Part shown: piece by piece, positions 28,253-39,200 of the stretch | How positions within the stretch are numbered: the stretch's first letter is position 1 | Layout: each line of letters begins with the position of its first letter | Assembly: GCF_029960785.1 (NCBI RefSeq) | Contig: NZ_JASBQE010000003.1 | Coordinates: forward strand, 186,001-250,000 | Reading direction: 5' to 3' | Length of the DNA stretch: 64,000 nt | From: Polyangium sp. 15x6 | Lineage (GTDB): Bacteria; Myxococcota_A; Polyangia; Polyangiales; Polyangiaceae | Program-made: the position numbers and the translations under genes | The notes under the pieces: model-generated | What the model was told of the DNA's origin: nothing | Database searches by the model: none | The model's input: only the letters and a program-made list of their open reading frames with translations

Positions 28253-31200
28253 ATGCAGCCCCAGCACACCGAGCAGCCCGTCCTTGCCCTCGAGCCCTGG
28301 CTTCGGGCCGCGATCGCGGCAACCGACGCGCTCGCGAAGCTCCACCAGAGCGGGATTATCCACCAGAACATCCGCCCGCAAACGATGCGGATCGAGCCCG
28401 GGAGCGGGGGCGTAGAGCTCGTTGGCGCAGAGGGCTACGAGCTGACCGCGTCGATGGTGCTGACGCTGCCGCTCGACGCGCTTCCATACATTGCGCCCGA
28501 GCAAACGGGGCGGCTCGAGGCCACGGTCGATCATCGCGTCGACCTTTATTCGCTCGGGGTGGTGCTGTACGAGCTCTGCGCAGGGACGCTGCCATTTCAC
28601 GCCGAGGACGCGGTTGGCTGGGTGCATTGCCACGTTGCGCGGGCCCCGAGGCCGCTCGCGGACGCGGCGCCGGGGACGCCGGCGATCGTCTCGGAGGTCG
28701 TGATGCGGCTGCTCGCGAAGTCGCCGGACGAGCGTTACCAGAGCGCCCGGGGCCTCACGCACGATCTCGAGCGCTGTCTCTCCGAGCTTCTGGCCCACGG
28801 TCACATCGAGCCCTTCCCGCTCGGCGCGCGGGACGTATGGGACAACCTCCGCGCCGCGAGCCGAATGTATGGCCGCCGCGCCGATCTCGCGGCGCTGCAC
28901 GAAGCCCTCGAGCGCGTGCGGGAGACGGGCTCCCGCGAGGTGGTGGTCGTCAAGGGCCCCTCGGGAATCGGCAAGTCCGCGATCCTGCGTGAGCTCCAGC
29001 GCGAGGCGGGGAACGACCGCGCGGTGTTCCTCTGGGGGACGTTCGAGGAGCAGCGGCGCGACATCCCGTATGCGACGCTGGGCCAGGCCTTCGAAGGGCT
29101 CATTCGGCAGATCATCGCTTCGACGGACGCAGAGCTCGCGGCCGTGCGCGAGGAGCTCGCGGTGGCCCTCGGCGACAATGGTCAGCTCATCATCGGCCTC
29201 GTCCCCCAGAGTCAGCTCGTCATCGGCAGGCAGCCGCCGGTCACGCCGCTGCCCCCAGCCGAGGCCCGTGCCCGCCTGCACCAGACATTCCGGGCGTTCG
29301 TATCGGCATTCACGTGCCGGGAGCGTCCCCTCGTCCTCGTTCTCGACAACCTGCAATGGGCGGATTTCGCGAGCGTGGAGCTCTTGCAGCACATCCTGAC
29401 GCACCCCGAGGGGCGGAGCCTGCTCCTCATCGGGACCACCCGCGACGACGAGGAAGACGCGGCGCAGGCCGCCCCGGCAATGCTCCGCGAGGTTGAAATC
29501 GCCGGCGTTCCTGTCCACGAGCGGGTGATTCGTCCGCTCGAACGCGCCGATCTGACGGATCTCGTCGTCGATCTCTTCGGGTGCGATGGCAAGGAAGCGG
29601 AGCCGCTCGCGGCCCTGCTCTGGACGAAGACGGGGGGCAATCCGTTCTTCGCGGGGCAGCTCCTCGGCGCGCTCCATGAGGATCAGCTCATTCGATTCGA
29701 CACGCGCCGCTGGGCGTGGTCGTGGAACATCGCCGAGCTCGAGGCCAAGGAGATCACCGACGACATGGTCGAGCTCGTCCTCGGCAAGCTCAGGCGCCTG
29801 CCGCAGGATACGCTCGATAAGTTGAGGCTCGCAGCCTGCATCGGCAGCGAATTCTCGGTCGCGCTCCTCGGCACGCTCAGCGAACGGACGCCCGAGGAGG
29901 CACGCCGCGCGCTCGAACCCGCGCTCACGGAGGGGCTTCTCCTGCAGCGCCCGGACGGATACAAGTTCATGCATACGCGGGTGCACCAATCCGCGTATTC
30001 GATGATCGAGGAGCAGGAGCGGCCGGCGCTCCACCTGCGCCTCGGCTGGCTCCTGTTCGAGCGGACGCCCGAATCCGAGCGCGAAGGGCTGCTCTTCGAC
30101 ATCGTCAATCAGCTCAACCTGGGGACGGTGAATGCGCTCTCCGCCGAGGAGCGGCGCCGCATTGCAGAGCTCGACCTCCGCGCCGGGCGGAGGGCGAAGG
30201 CGTCGAGCGCCGCACGCTCCGCGGCGGCGTACCTGTCCACGGGCATTTCGCTTCTGCCGCCTGACGGATGGGACGTCGAATACGATCTGGCCTATGGCCT
30301 GCACGTCGAGCTTGCCGAGTGCGAGTTCGTGAACGCGCGTTTCGAGGAGACCGAGCGGCTCTGCGCGCTCGTGACAGCGCGCGCCCGCACGCCGGTCGAG
30401 CGCTCGGTCGCCCATTGCCTGCAGATCCGGGTCGCGATCGCGCAAGTGAACAACGAGCGCGCGGTCGTCGTGGCGCTGTCGTGCCTGCGTATGCTCGGCG
30501 TGGAGATCCCCGAGACCCCGACCGCGGAGGACCTGCTCTCCGAGCTCGCGTCGCTGCGCGAGGCGCTCGATGGCCGCACCATCGAATCGCTCGTGGACCT
30601 GCCTCCGATGGCGGATCCGAGCACGGTCGCCGCCATGCATGTCCTCTCTGCCGCGCATCCCGCGGCCGTGTACCTCGCGCCGGTCGTCGCGGACATCGTG
30701 GTCACCCGGATGGTGCGCCTCAGCGTCGAGCACGGCAAGACCGCGGGCACGGTGTTCGGATTGACGTTCCTCGGGACGCTCCTTTGCGCCAAGTTCAGCG
30801 ATTTCAAAGAGGGATATCGCTTCGGCAAGCTCGCCTGCGAGCTCTCGGAGAGGCCGAGCTTTGGCGATGATGCGGCGCAGGCCCTGGGCGGGTTTGGCGC
30901 GACGATCGTACCCTGGTCGCGGCACCTGCGTGAGTCGCTCGAGCCGCTCCGGATCGGGTTCAAGCTCTCCCGCGAATCGGGACAGCTTCTTTATGCGGCG
31001 GTCGCCCTCGTCCAAAATGTGATGATCCTGCTCGCGCTCGGCGAGCCGCTTGAGGCGGCCTACGAGGCGACGCTCACGACCTACGAATTCGCGAACAATG
31101 CAGGGTACGGCTTCGTCGTCGAGAACGTATTGCTGCTGCTGCGATTCATTCGTTGTCTGACCGGTGATACCGAGCGCTTCGGGACGCTGAGCGGGGACGG

Positions 31201-33223
31201 CTTCGACGAGGCGGCTTTCGTCGCGCACCTGCGTGAGAAGAACATCCCCCTCGTGCGCCTGTTTCTCCACACCTACCAGATCGTGGCGAGGTACCTGGCG
31301 CACGATTACGAGGGAGCCCTCTCGGCGACGCGGGCCGCGGAGGAGCTCGCCGGGGCCCGTGTGAACGGGATCGCAGACGCCGAGGCGTGCCTCTTCACGG
31401 CCCTCACGCTCGCCGCGCTCATCGAGCACGCGGAGGGGGACGAACGGGACAAATACCGGGAGCAACTCGGCACGTGCGAGGCTGCGCTGCGGCGCTGGGC
31501 CGAGAGCTGCTCGGACAACTTCGCCGGCCGGCACGCGCTGGTCGCAGCCGAGATCGCACGGGTGGAGGGGCGCGAGGACGAGGCGTCGCGCCTCTACGAT
31601 CGAGCGATTCGCGAGAGCCGCGCCGCAGGGTTCGTCCAAATCGAGGGCCTCGCCTGCGAGCTCGCCGGCCGATTCTCGCTCCGCCGGGGTCTCGCCATCG
31701 TGCCGGCCGCTCTCCTCCGCGAGGCACGGAATTGCTATGCACGATGGGGCGCGCGGGGGAAAGTAAAACAACTAGAGGCGCTCCACCCGGATCTCCTCGC
31801 CGAGCCGCGCAGAGAGAGCGGCCTCATACCCGTCACCACCTCGGAGCCGATCGATACGCTGACGGCCGCGAAAGCCTCGGCCGCCATTTCGAGCGACACG
31901 TCGCCGGACCAGCTCCTCGCGACGTTGATGCGGATCCTGATCGAGCACGCGGGGGCGCAGCGGGCCTGCTTACTCCTGCCTTCCGCTGGGACGCTCGGCG
32001 TGGCCGCGGACGTCACGTCGGACCAGGACGGCGTGCGCGTCGACATTCCCAAGGGCACCCGCGTGCCCTCTGCGCAATCGTTCCCGCTCGCGGTCGCGCA
32101 TTACGTTCGCCGCACGCGGGAGAAGCTGGTCCTCGACGACGTGGCCGCGCAGGGGATGTTCTCGGCCGATCCGTATCTCTCCAAGGCGCCGCCGAAATCG
32201 CTGCTGTGCGCGCCGATCGTTCGCCGCGGGGACGTGGCGGGGATCCTTTACCTCGAGAACAACCTGGCGCGCGGCGTATTCACCGCGCGGAGGCTCGCGC
32301 TGCTCGAGTTCCTCTCGGCGATCTCGCTGGAGAACGCTCTGCTCGCCGCAGATCTCGCGCGGGAGACGGCGGAGCGCACCCTGGCCGAGCGGACGCTGCG
32401 CGAGAGCGAGGAGCGGCTCGCGCGACTCGTGGAGACGGCGAGCGTGGTGCCGTGGGAGGCGCACGCGGAGACGGCGCGGTTCACGTACGTCGGCCCGAAG
32501 GTGGCAAAGATGCTCGGGTATCCGCAGGACGCCTGGCTCGCGCCGGATTTCCTCTCGAAACACGTGCACCCCGAGGACCGCGAGAGCACGCTGATGCATT
32601 TCTTCGCGGTGGAAGGGGAGGACGATTTCGATTTCCGGATGATGGCGTCCGACGGGCGCACGGTGTGGTTGCACAACGTCTTCAGCTCGCGGGCGATCGA
32701 CGGGGGGGAGGTGCTCGGCGGCTTTCTCTTCGACGTGACCGAGCGCAAGGAGGCCGAGGCGACGCTGCGGGAGAAGCTCCGCATCATCGAGGAGCAACAG
32801 GCCGCAATCCGGAGTTTGTCGACGCCGATCATCGAGGTTTGGGAGGGCGTGCTCACGGTGCCCGTGCTCGGGAGCGTCGACGAGAAGCGGGCCGCAGAGA
32901 TGATGAACGTGATGCTGGAAGCAGTGACGCGCACCGCGTGCCAGTACATGATCATCGATTTGACGGGCGTCGATACGGTGGATACGGCGACGGCCGATTA
33001 CATCATGCGGATCGTCCGCGCGGTGCAGCTCCTCGGCGCGCAGGCGATCGTGGTCGGCATCCGGCCCGAGGTTGCGCAGACGATCGTTTCGATGGGGGTC
33101 GACCTTTCGTCGATCGCGACGCTGTCGACCCTGCGGGCGGCGCTGCTCCAGTGCATGCAGGCTCAGGGGAGCGTGCTGGGGCGCGCGGGGAGCGGACCCG
33201 CCGCGCGCCACCCCAAACGATGA
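28253..33223 (+). CDS. Giant pseudokinase-AAA-TPR-GAF-PAS-STAS regulator
   Basis: A 1656-residue multidomain signalling protein. Residues 1-185 are only the C-lobe of a Ser/Thr kinase: the catalytic loop reads HQNIRPQT (no RD), DFG is lost, but APEQTGR and DLYSLGVVLYEL remain; no N-lobe can be encoded in the 136-bp gap upstream. Residues 205-560 are an AAA/ORC-type ATPase with Walker A GPSGIGKS (about 235) and Walker B LVLVLDNLQWAD (about 360). A long helical/TPR-like region (600-1190), a GAF domain (about 1210-1370), a PAS domain (1385-1500) and a STAS domain (1520-1640, IIDLTGVDTVDTATADYI) follow. Kin of this architecture usually end in a histidine kinase; here a RsbR-like STAS replaces it. 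Probably a partner-switching sensor; partners are not in the window. Confidence 0.9.
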   Translation: MQPQHTEQPVLALEPWLRAAIAATDALAKLHQSGIIHQNIRPQTMRIEPGSGGVELVGAEGYELTASMVLTLPLDALPYIAPEQTGRLEATVDHRVDLYSLGVVLYELCAGTLPFHAEDAVGWVHCHVARAPRPLADAAPGTPAIVSEVVMRLLAKSPDERYQSARGLTHDLERCLSELLAHGHIEPFPLGARDVWDNLRAASRMYGRRADLAALHEALERVRETGSREVVVVKGPSGIGKSAILRELQREAGNDRAVFLWGTFEEQRRDIPYATLGQAFEGLIRQIIASTDAELAAVREELAVALGDNGQLIIGLVPQSQLVIGRQPPVTPLPPAEARARLHQTFRAFVSAFTCRERPLVLVLDNLQWADFASVELLQHILTHPEGRSLLLIGTTRDDEEDAAQAAPAMLREVEIAGVPVHERVIRPLERADLTDLVVDLFGCDGKEAEPLAALLWTKTGGNPFFAGQLLGALHEDQLIRFDTRRWAWSWNIAELEAKEITDDMVELVLGKLRRLPQDTLDKLRLAACIGSEFSVALLGTLSERTPEEARRALEPALTEGLLLQRPDGYKFMHTRVHQSAYSMIEEQERPALHLRLGWLLFERTPESEREGLLFDIVNQLNLGTVNALSAEERRRIAELDLRAGRRAKASSAARSAAAYLSTGISLLPPDGWDVEYDLAYGLHVELAECEFVNARFEETERLCALVTARARTPVERSVAHCLQIRVAIAQVNNERAVVVALSCLRMLGVEIPETPTAEDLLSELASLREALDGRTIESLVDLPPMADPSTVAAMHVLSAAHPAAVYLAPVVADIVVTRMVRLSVEHGKTAGTVFGLTFLGTLLCAKFSDFKEGYRFGKLACELSERPSFGDDAAQALGGFGATIVPWSRHLRESLEPLRIGFKLSRESGQLLYAAVALVQNVMILLALGEPLEAAYEATLTTYEFANNAGYGFVVENVLLLLRFIRCLTGDTERFGTLSGDGFDEAAFVAHLREKNIPLVRLFLHTYQIVARYLAHDYEGALSATRAAEELAGARVNGIADAEACLFTALTLAALIEHAEGDERDKYREQLGTCEAALRRWAESCSDNFAGRHALVAAEIARVEGREDEASRLYDRAIRESRAAGFVQIEGLACELAGRFSLRRGLAIVPAALLREARNCYARWGARGKVKQLEALHPDLLAEPRRESGLIPVTTSEPIDTLTAAKASAAISSDTSPDQLLATLMRILIEHAGAQRACLLLPSAGTLGVAADVTSDQDGVRVDIPKGTRVPSAQSFPLAVAHYVRRTREKLVLDDVAAQGMFSADPYLSKAPPKSLLCAPIVRRGDVAGILYLENNLARGVFTARRLALLEFLSAISLENALLAADLARETAERTLAERTLRESEERLARLVETASVVPWEAHAETARFTYVGPKVAKMLGYPQDAWLAPDFLSKHVHPEDRESTLMHFFAVEGEDDFDFRMMASDGRTVWLHNVFSSRAIDGGEVLGGFLFDVTERKEAEATLREKLRIIEEQQAAIRSLSTPIIEVWEGVLTVPVLGSVDEKRAAEMMNVMLEAVTRTACQYMIIDLTGVDTVDTATADYIMRIVRAVQLLGAQAIVVGIRPEVAQTIVSMGVDLSSIATLSTLRAALLQCMQAQGSVLGRAGSGPAARHPKR

Positions 33224-33230
33224 GCGCCAC

Positions 33231-36200
33231 TCAGGTCGGACCCACGGGTAACGAATAGTGCCCGTGGACTAGCCGCCACCGTCCGTCCTGTTTTTCGAGG
33301 ATCCAGCTCGCCCGCACGCCGTGATACGCCGCGCGTCGGCCGCTCGCTTCGAGCAAGAAGTCGGTGTCGAACCGCGCCGTGATCGAGGCTGCGCGCCCTC
33401 CGGCAAAGACGTGGATACGTTCGTCGTGGACGCGCATCCCGAGGCCGCGGCGCTGGCCGTTCGACCCTTCGTAATATCCCCATATCGCATCGGCGCCGAG
33501 GAGGAGGCCGTCGCCGATCGGGACGAGCACGTTTTTTTCGCCGTCGGCCCACGCCCTCGCAATCGCGTCGCCGTCGCATGCACCGATTCTGTCCACGAAA
33601 TCATGCAGGAACGCGCGGATGGCCGCCTCCTCGGCGTCCAGCCCGCTCGGCTCGGCCGCACGGAGCGCGTTCTCGAGCCGCGCGGCCAGGCCCGCGACAT
33701 GTTCCTCCGCCAGAATCGTGAAATGGTCCCCCGGCACGAGGACGGTCCGCAGCCCTCGAAGGGGCAGGTGGGCAGCGTCGTGGGGGGGAGCCGGCGATCG
33801 TTCTGCCACGAAGTGGGTCGCTGGCACCGAGACCTCCGGCGAGGCGTGGCGATACCAGATGTCCTGGTGGTGCTCGGCGACGGCGATGGGTCCCACACGC
33901 ATCGCCTCGGCGCCAGGGGGCTCGACGGGTCCTCCATGGGGATGGCGTGGGAGGTTCACGCTCGGCGAGGTGAAAACGTCGAAGAGGACGAGGCGAGCGA
34001 CCTCGTCGCCGCTCCGTACGAGCTGCCTCGTCATTTCAATGGCGATCACCCCGCCGAACGACCAACCTCCGAGGAAATACGGGCCTCGGGGCGACACCTT
34101 CCGGAGCTGCTCCAGGTAAAGTGACGCCATGTCCGAGATGCTGTCCGGGCGGGCAGCGGGATCGAGGAGCATCGGAGATCGAATGGCGTAGACGGGTCTG
34201 TCCGGGATCGCCTGCGCGAGTGCTTCGTAGCAGGCCACGTCACCGTCGATGGGATGGACCAGGAAGAGGGGCGGTCTCGTACCCCCATGGTTCAGCACGA
34301 CCAGGCAATCGCCCGTGGGCCGCGGGGTGTTTGTCGTCGCGATTGGCGCTTCCTCCGCGGCCGCGTGGGGCTCGGAGGCTGCGTCTCCGCGGCGAGAGAG
34401 GAGGCTCGTGATCCCGTGAATCGTGGGAGCCGCGGCGAACTGCGCCATCTTCACGTCCTGGCCCGTCCGTACGCGTATCTCCGAGAGCATCTGAACGGCG
34501 AGGAGCGAGTCGCCGCCGAGCCCGAAGAAGCTCGCGTGCGCAGGGACGTGCGGCTGGCCGAGCAAGCGCCCGAAGATGCTTTGCACGAGACTCTCCAGCC
34601 CATCGCCGGCGGCCTCGGACGGCGTCAGGGCGGGGGGGGCGTCGGCCATTGGCGGCAAAGGCCGAGCCACGTACTTCGAGGCGGGCGTGGGCTGCGTCTG
34701 CGGGCGGGGCGCAGGTTCCTCCACGTCGAGCGCTCGTTTGGCGATCAGGATGCCGTGATCGCCGCCATCGTGTCGATGGGCGTCTCCCGGGGCGTATGTA
34801 ATGCGCGTGAACCCTGCGCGCTCGAGGTGATGGTTCCATCGATCGAGGGCCATCCCCAGGGAGCCACGCGCGGATATGATGTCCCAGTACCCGGGCGCGA
34901 GGCCCCAGGCGAGGTCGTTCCACGGATCCAGGTGCGTGGCCTCGACGAGGAGGAGCGTCCCGCCCAGCGAGATGAGGTGGTGCAGATTCTCGAGGACGGG
35001 CCGGAGATCCGGTACGACGTGCACCGAGTCGAGGCCGATGACGAGATCGTAACCGGGTCGCAATCCCTGCTCCTCAGGCGACCGGGTCAGGTCGAACGAA
35101 AACGTTTCGAGCCAGGAGATGCCGCGCCGCCGGGCCTCGTTCTGGGCGCGGTTCAGGAAGGAGCGTCCGATGTCGGTGAAATGGTACTCGACGTCGACAT
35201 TGGCGTTCTGCAAGCGCGAGACGAGCGGCCAGGTGAGGGTCCCATGTCCAGCGCCGACCTCGAGAATCCGAGTCTTTCGTTTGCCGCGGCGCAGGACGAG
35301 CTCGTGAGCGAGCTGGCAGGCCAGTTCCACGTAGACGTCGTGGCTCCTCGGCGGGCATTCGCGCATGCAAGCGCTGAAGAAGGCGTCCGTCCCGTCGGGA
35401 TAGAGGACACCCACGGGCTCGATGCCTCCTGTCAAGGCGCCGTCGTAGTGTCGAATGCAATGCTCGACGAATCGGAGGAGCCCGCCGAACCGGGGATATT
35501 CGGCCAGTAACCGGGTGAAGAGCTCGGCCGAGCGGCCAGCGCGCGCTGCGTGGAGGTGAATCTCTCCTGCTTTCGTGCGCATAGCGAGCCCTTCACGCTC
35601 CATCGTACGCACGAGGAGCTCGACCATGGGCGCGAAGCTCGGGAGGATCCCCGCGTGCTCGCGCAGGGCTTCGAGAGTGAAGTCGCGCGCGATCGTGTCA
35701 CCCAGGCGGCGCGCGAAGAAATCGAGGACGAGGTTCGCGCAGAGCGCCTCGAGGGCGGGGCGCAAGCCGGGCTCGTCGTCGACGCTACGCGCGCCGAGCG
35801 CCTGCGCAATCCCAAGGGCACGCTCGTCGAGCGCTGCGAGGCTCTCCGTCGACGCAGCCCCGAGCGTATATCGCTTCCCTTCGAATGGATAGGTCGGCAG
35901 GGGGATGCGGCGCCTCTTCTCGCCTGCATGGAACGCCTGCCAATCGACGGTCGCGCCGAGCTCCCACGCTCGGCCGAGCGCGCGGAGCATCTCGCCGCAG
36001 GCGGGCACGTCGCGCCGTCGATGGCCAGGCAGCGTGGTCACGGTATGCATTTCACCGCTCGAGGCCCGCGGATGTGCCTTCAGGAAGGAGCTCATCGTGC
36101 TGCCGGGGCCCATTTCCACATAAATCGGGTCCGAGAGCTCGAGAAGGGTCCCGATTCCATCGCTCAGGCGAACCGGATGGGTGAGGTGATCTGCCCAGGC

Positions 36201-39200
36201 TTCGGGGCTCGTGGCCTGCTCCGTCGTGAAGTAGGTCCCCGTCATATTCGATACGATGGGAATGGAGGGCGGCCGCCGCTCCACATCGGTCACGCGCTTC
36301 CGGAAGGCCTCCCGGACGGAGGCCATGAGCGGGGAATGGGACGCGCGCGAGACGCGGACACCGGTGGCCTCGAATCCCGCCGCATCGATACGTGCACGCG
36401 CGGCTTCGATGGCGTCGGCGGGGCCCGAGAGCACGACGGCGCCCGGCGCGTGGGTCGCGATGACGAGGTTTGTTCCGAGATATGGTTCGATCGCGTCGGC
36501 GTCGGCGAAGACCGTCAACATGCCTCCCGGCGGCGTCTCGTCCATGAGGCGCCCACGCTCGGCGACCAGCAGGAGTGCGTCCCGGAGCGAGAAGATGCCC
36601 GCGAGGCAAGCCGCGACGTACTCGCCCACGCTATGCCCCAGCATCGCCGCGGGGCGGAGACCCCAGGCAAGAAATAGTTTGGCAAGGGCATACTCTACCG
36701 TGAAGACGAGCGGCTGAGCCCATCGCATCTCGTCGAGCCGAAGGTCACCTTCGGGGAGCTGTTCGAGGAGGAGCGGCCGGAGGTCGAGACCAGCAGCCCC
36801 GCGGAGGATGTCGATGCAGGCGTCGAGGGCCTCCCGGAAGACGGGCTCCACTTCGTAGAGCTCCGCGGCCATGCCAGCGTATTGCACGCCATGTCCCGGG
36901 AACAGGAAAACCACGGGGCGCGAGCCTGTGGTCGCCGTCGGCGGGGCTCCTGTCGTCCGCTCGGCGAGCGCCAGCGCGGCCTGCGAGGTGTCGTGACAAA
37001 CGAGCGTCGTTCGGAACCGCTTTTGCGTGCGCCCCACCGAGAGGGAGAACGCGACGTCGGCGAGCTCCAGGTTCGCATGACGCGCGAGGTGCTCGCCGAG
37101 CCTCCGTCGGGCCTCCGCGAGCGCCGTCTCCGTATTGGCCGAGAGGCATACGAGGGAGGTAGGGCGCCGAGGGGGCGAGGTCTCCGCGCGCGGCGCTTCC
37201 TCGAGGATCACGTGTACGTTCGTGCCGCCGATCCCGAGGGCATTGACGGCCGCGCGACGGGGGCCGTTCGTTCGCGGGAAGGGCCGGGGGGCGTCTGGCA
37301 AGAAAAACGGTGTGCTGGACAGATCGAGCAGAGGGTTCGGCGCCCGCAAATGGGTGAGCGGCGGGATGAGGCCGTGCTCGAGCGCGAGCGTCGCCTTGAC
37401 GAGGCTCGCGCCTCCCGCGGCGGCGTCGAGGTGTCCGAGGTTCGCCTTGAGGGAGCCCAGGGCGCAAACCCCACGTTTCTCCGTGAAACGACGGAAAGCC
37501 CGGGTGAGCGCCCGGACCTCGGTCGGATCCCCGAGGCGCGTGCCGGTGCCGTGGGCTTCGAGAAGCCCGATCGAGCTGGGATCGACGCCGGCGAGCTCGA
37601 GTGTTTGCGCGACGATCCGAGCGACGCCGTCCTCGCCCGGCGCGGTGAAGCCGAGCTTCTCGCCGCCGTCGTTGTTCATGGACGATGCGAGCAGGACCGC
37701 GTGGATCGTGTCGCCGTCCGCGAGCGCATCGGAGAGGCGCTTGAGCGCGACGACCACGACGCCGCTCGAGGGAACCATGCCGGTCGCGCTTTCGTCGAAG
37801 GGCCGGCAATGGCCGTCGGTGGAGTACACGCCGCCGTCGGCGCACAGGTATCCCCGGTCGCCGTCCCGGAGCGAGGTCAAGGAGACGCCGCCGGCGAGGG
37901 CCATGTCGCAATCGCCGACGAGCAGGCTTTGGCGCGCGAGGTGGACGGCCGAGAGGGACGTCGAGCACGCCGTCTGGACCGTGATCGCAGGCCCGCGGAG
38001 TCCCAACTTGAACGCCACCCGCGTTGCCAGGAAATCGTGCAGGTTGAGCGTCTGAGCGCGGAAGGCGTCCGGCGAGCGCCCCTCCTCGCGGAGCGTGTCG
38101 GCGACCGCGCCCTGCCAATGGAGCGGCGCGCCCATGCCTCCGAAGACCCCTATCCGGCCCGGAAATCGCGACGGATCGCAGGACGCGTGCTCGAGCGCCT
38201 CGTGCGCGCATTCGAGGAAGATGCGCTGTTGCGGATCCATGAGGGCCGCGTCGGCGTCGCTGTACCCGAAAAACGCGGCGTCGAAGCGATCCGCGTCGTC
38301 GAGAACGCCCTCGGCCGGGACGAACTCCGGTCTCCGGACCCGTTGGGGATCCGCGCCGGCTGCGATCAGGGCCTCCGGGTCGAATCTGCGGACGGTCACG
38401 CGCCCCGATTGGGCCAGATCCCACAGATCGTCCGCATGACGGATCCCCGGGGCGCGGATCGCCATTCCGACGATCGCAATGGGATGCGCGCGGTCCGGCG
38501 CTTCGGCGGCGGCCTCACGAGGCGTGGCGCAATCGCGACGCTCGGCCGCGCGCGAGAGTCCCGGCAGGGTGGCGAGGTGCGCGGCCAGAAGACGGATCGT
38601 CGGCAGACGCATCAGCGTGATGACGTCGATGTCCGCGCCGAGCTCGATCGCGATCGCGGCCTGCACACGCGAGAGGGAAAGGGAGTGGCCGCCGACCTCG
38701 AAGAATTGCGAATCGAGGTCGACGTCGGTGATTCCCAATACGTTGCGCCAGATGGCCGCAATGCAGTCCTCCAGGGCCGAGGTGGATGCTCTCGGCGCGT
38801 CCGCAGGGGACGCGGGGGAGGTGGGGGACGTGGGAGACGGCAGCCGTTCGCGGTTCAGCTTGCCATTGCGGTTCGTGGGCATCTCGTCGAGGACCACGAA
38901 GCTCGTCGGCACCATGTACGCCGGCAGCCGCTCGCGCAGGTATCGCCCGAGCTCGCGCCCGAGGTCCTCGGGCGCGCCTGCGCGAGGTTGTACGTATGCG
39001 ACGAGGCGGCGCTCGCCATGGACCTCGCGGAGCTCGACCGCGCTCCACTTCACGGACGCGTGGTCGCCGAGCGCAGCCTCGATCTCGCCGAGGTCGATAC
39101 GGAAGCCGCGCAGCTTGATCTGCCGATCGACCCGTCCGATGTATTCGAGGCCTCCGTCGGGCCGCCATTTCACCCGGTCACCCGTACGATGAAGCCGCGC

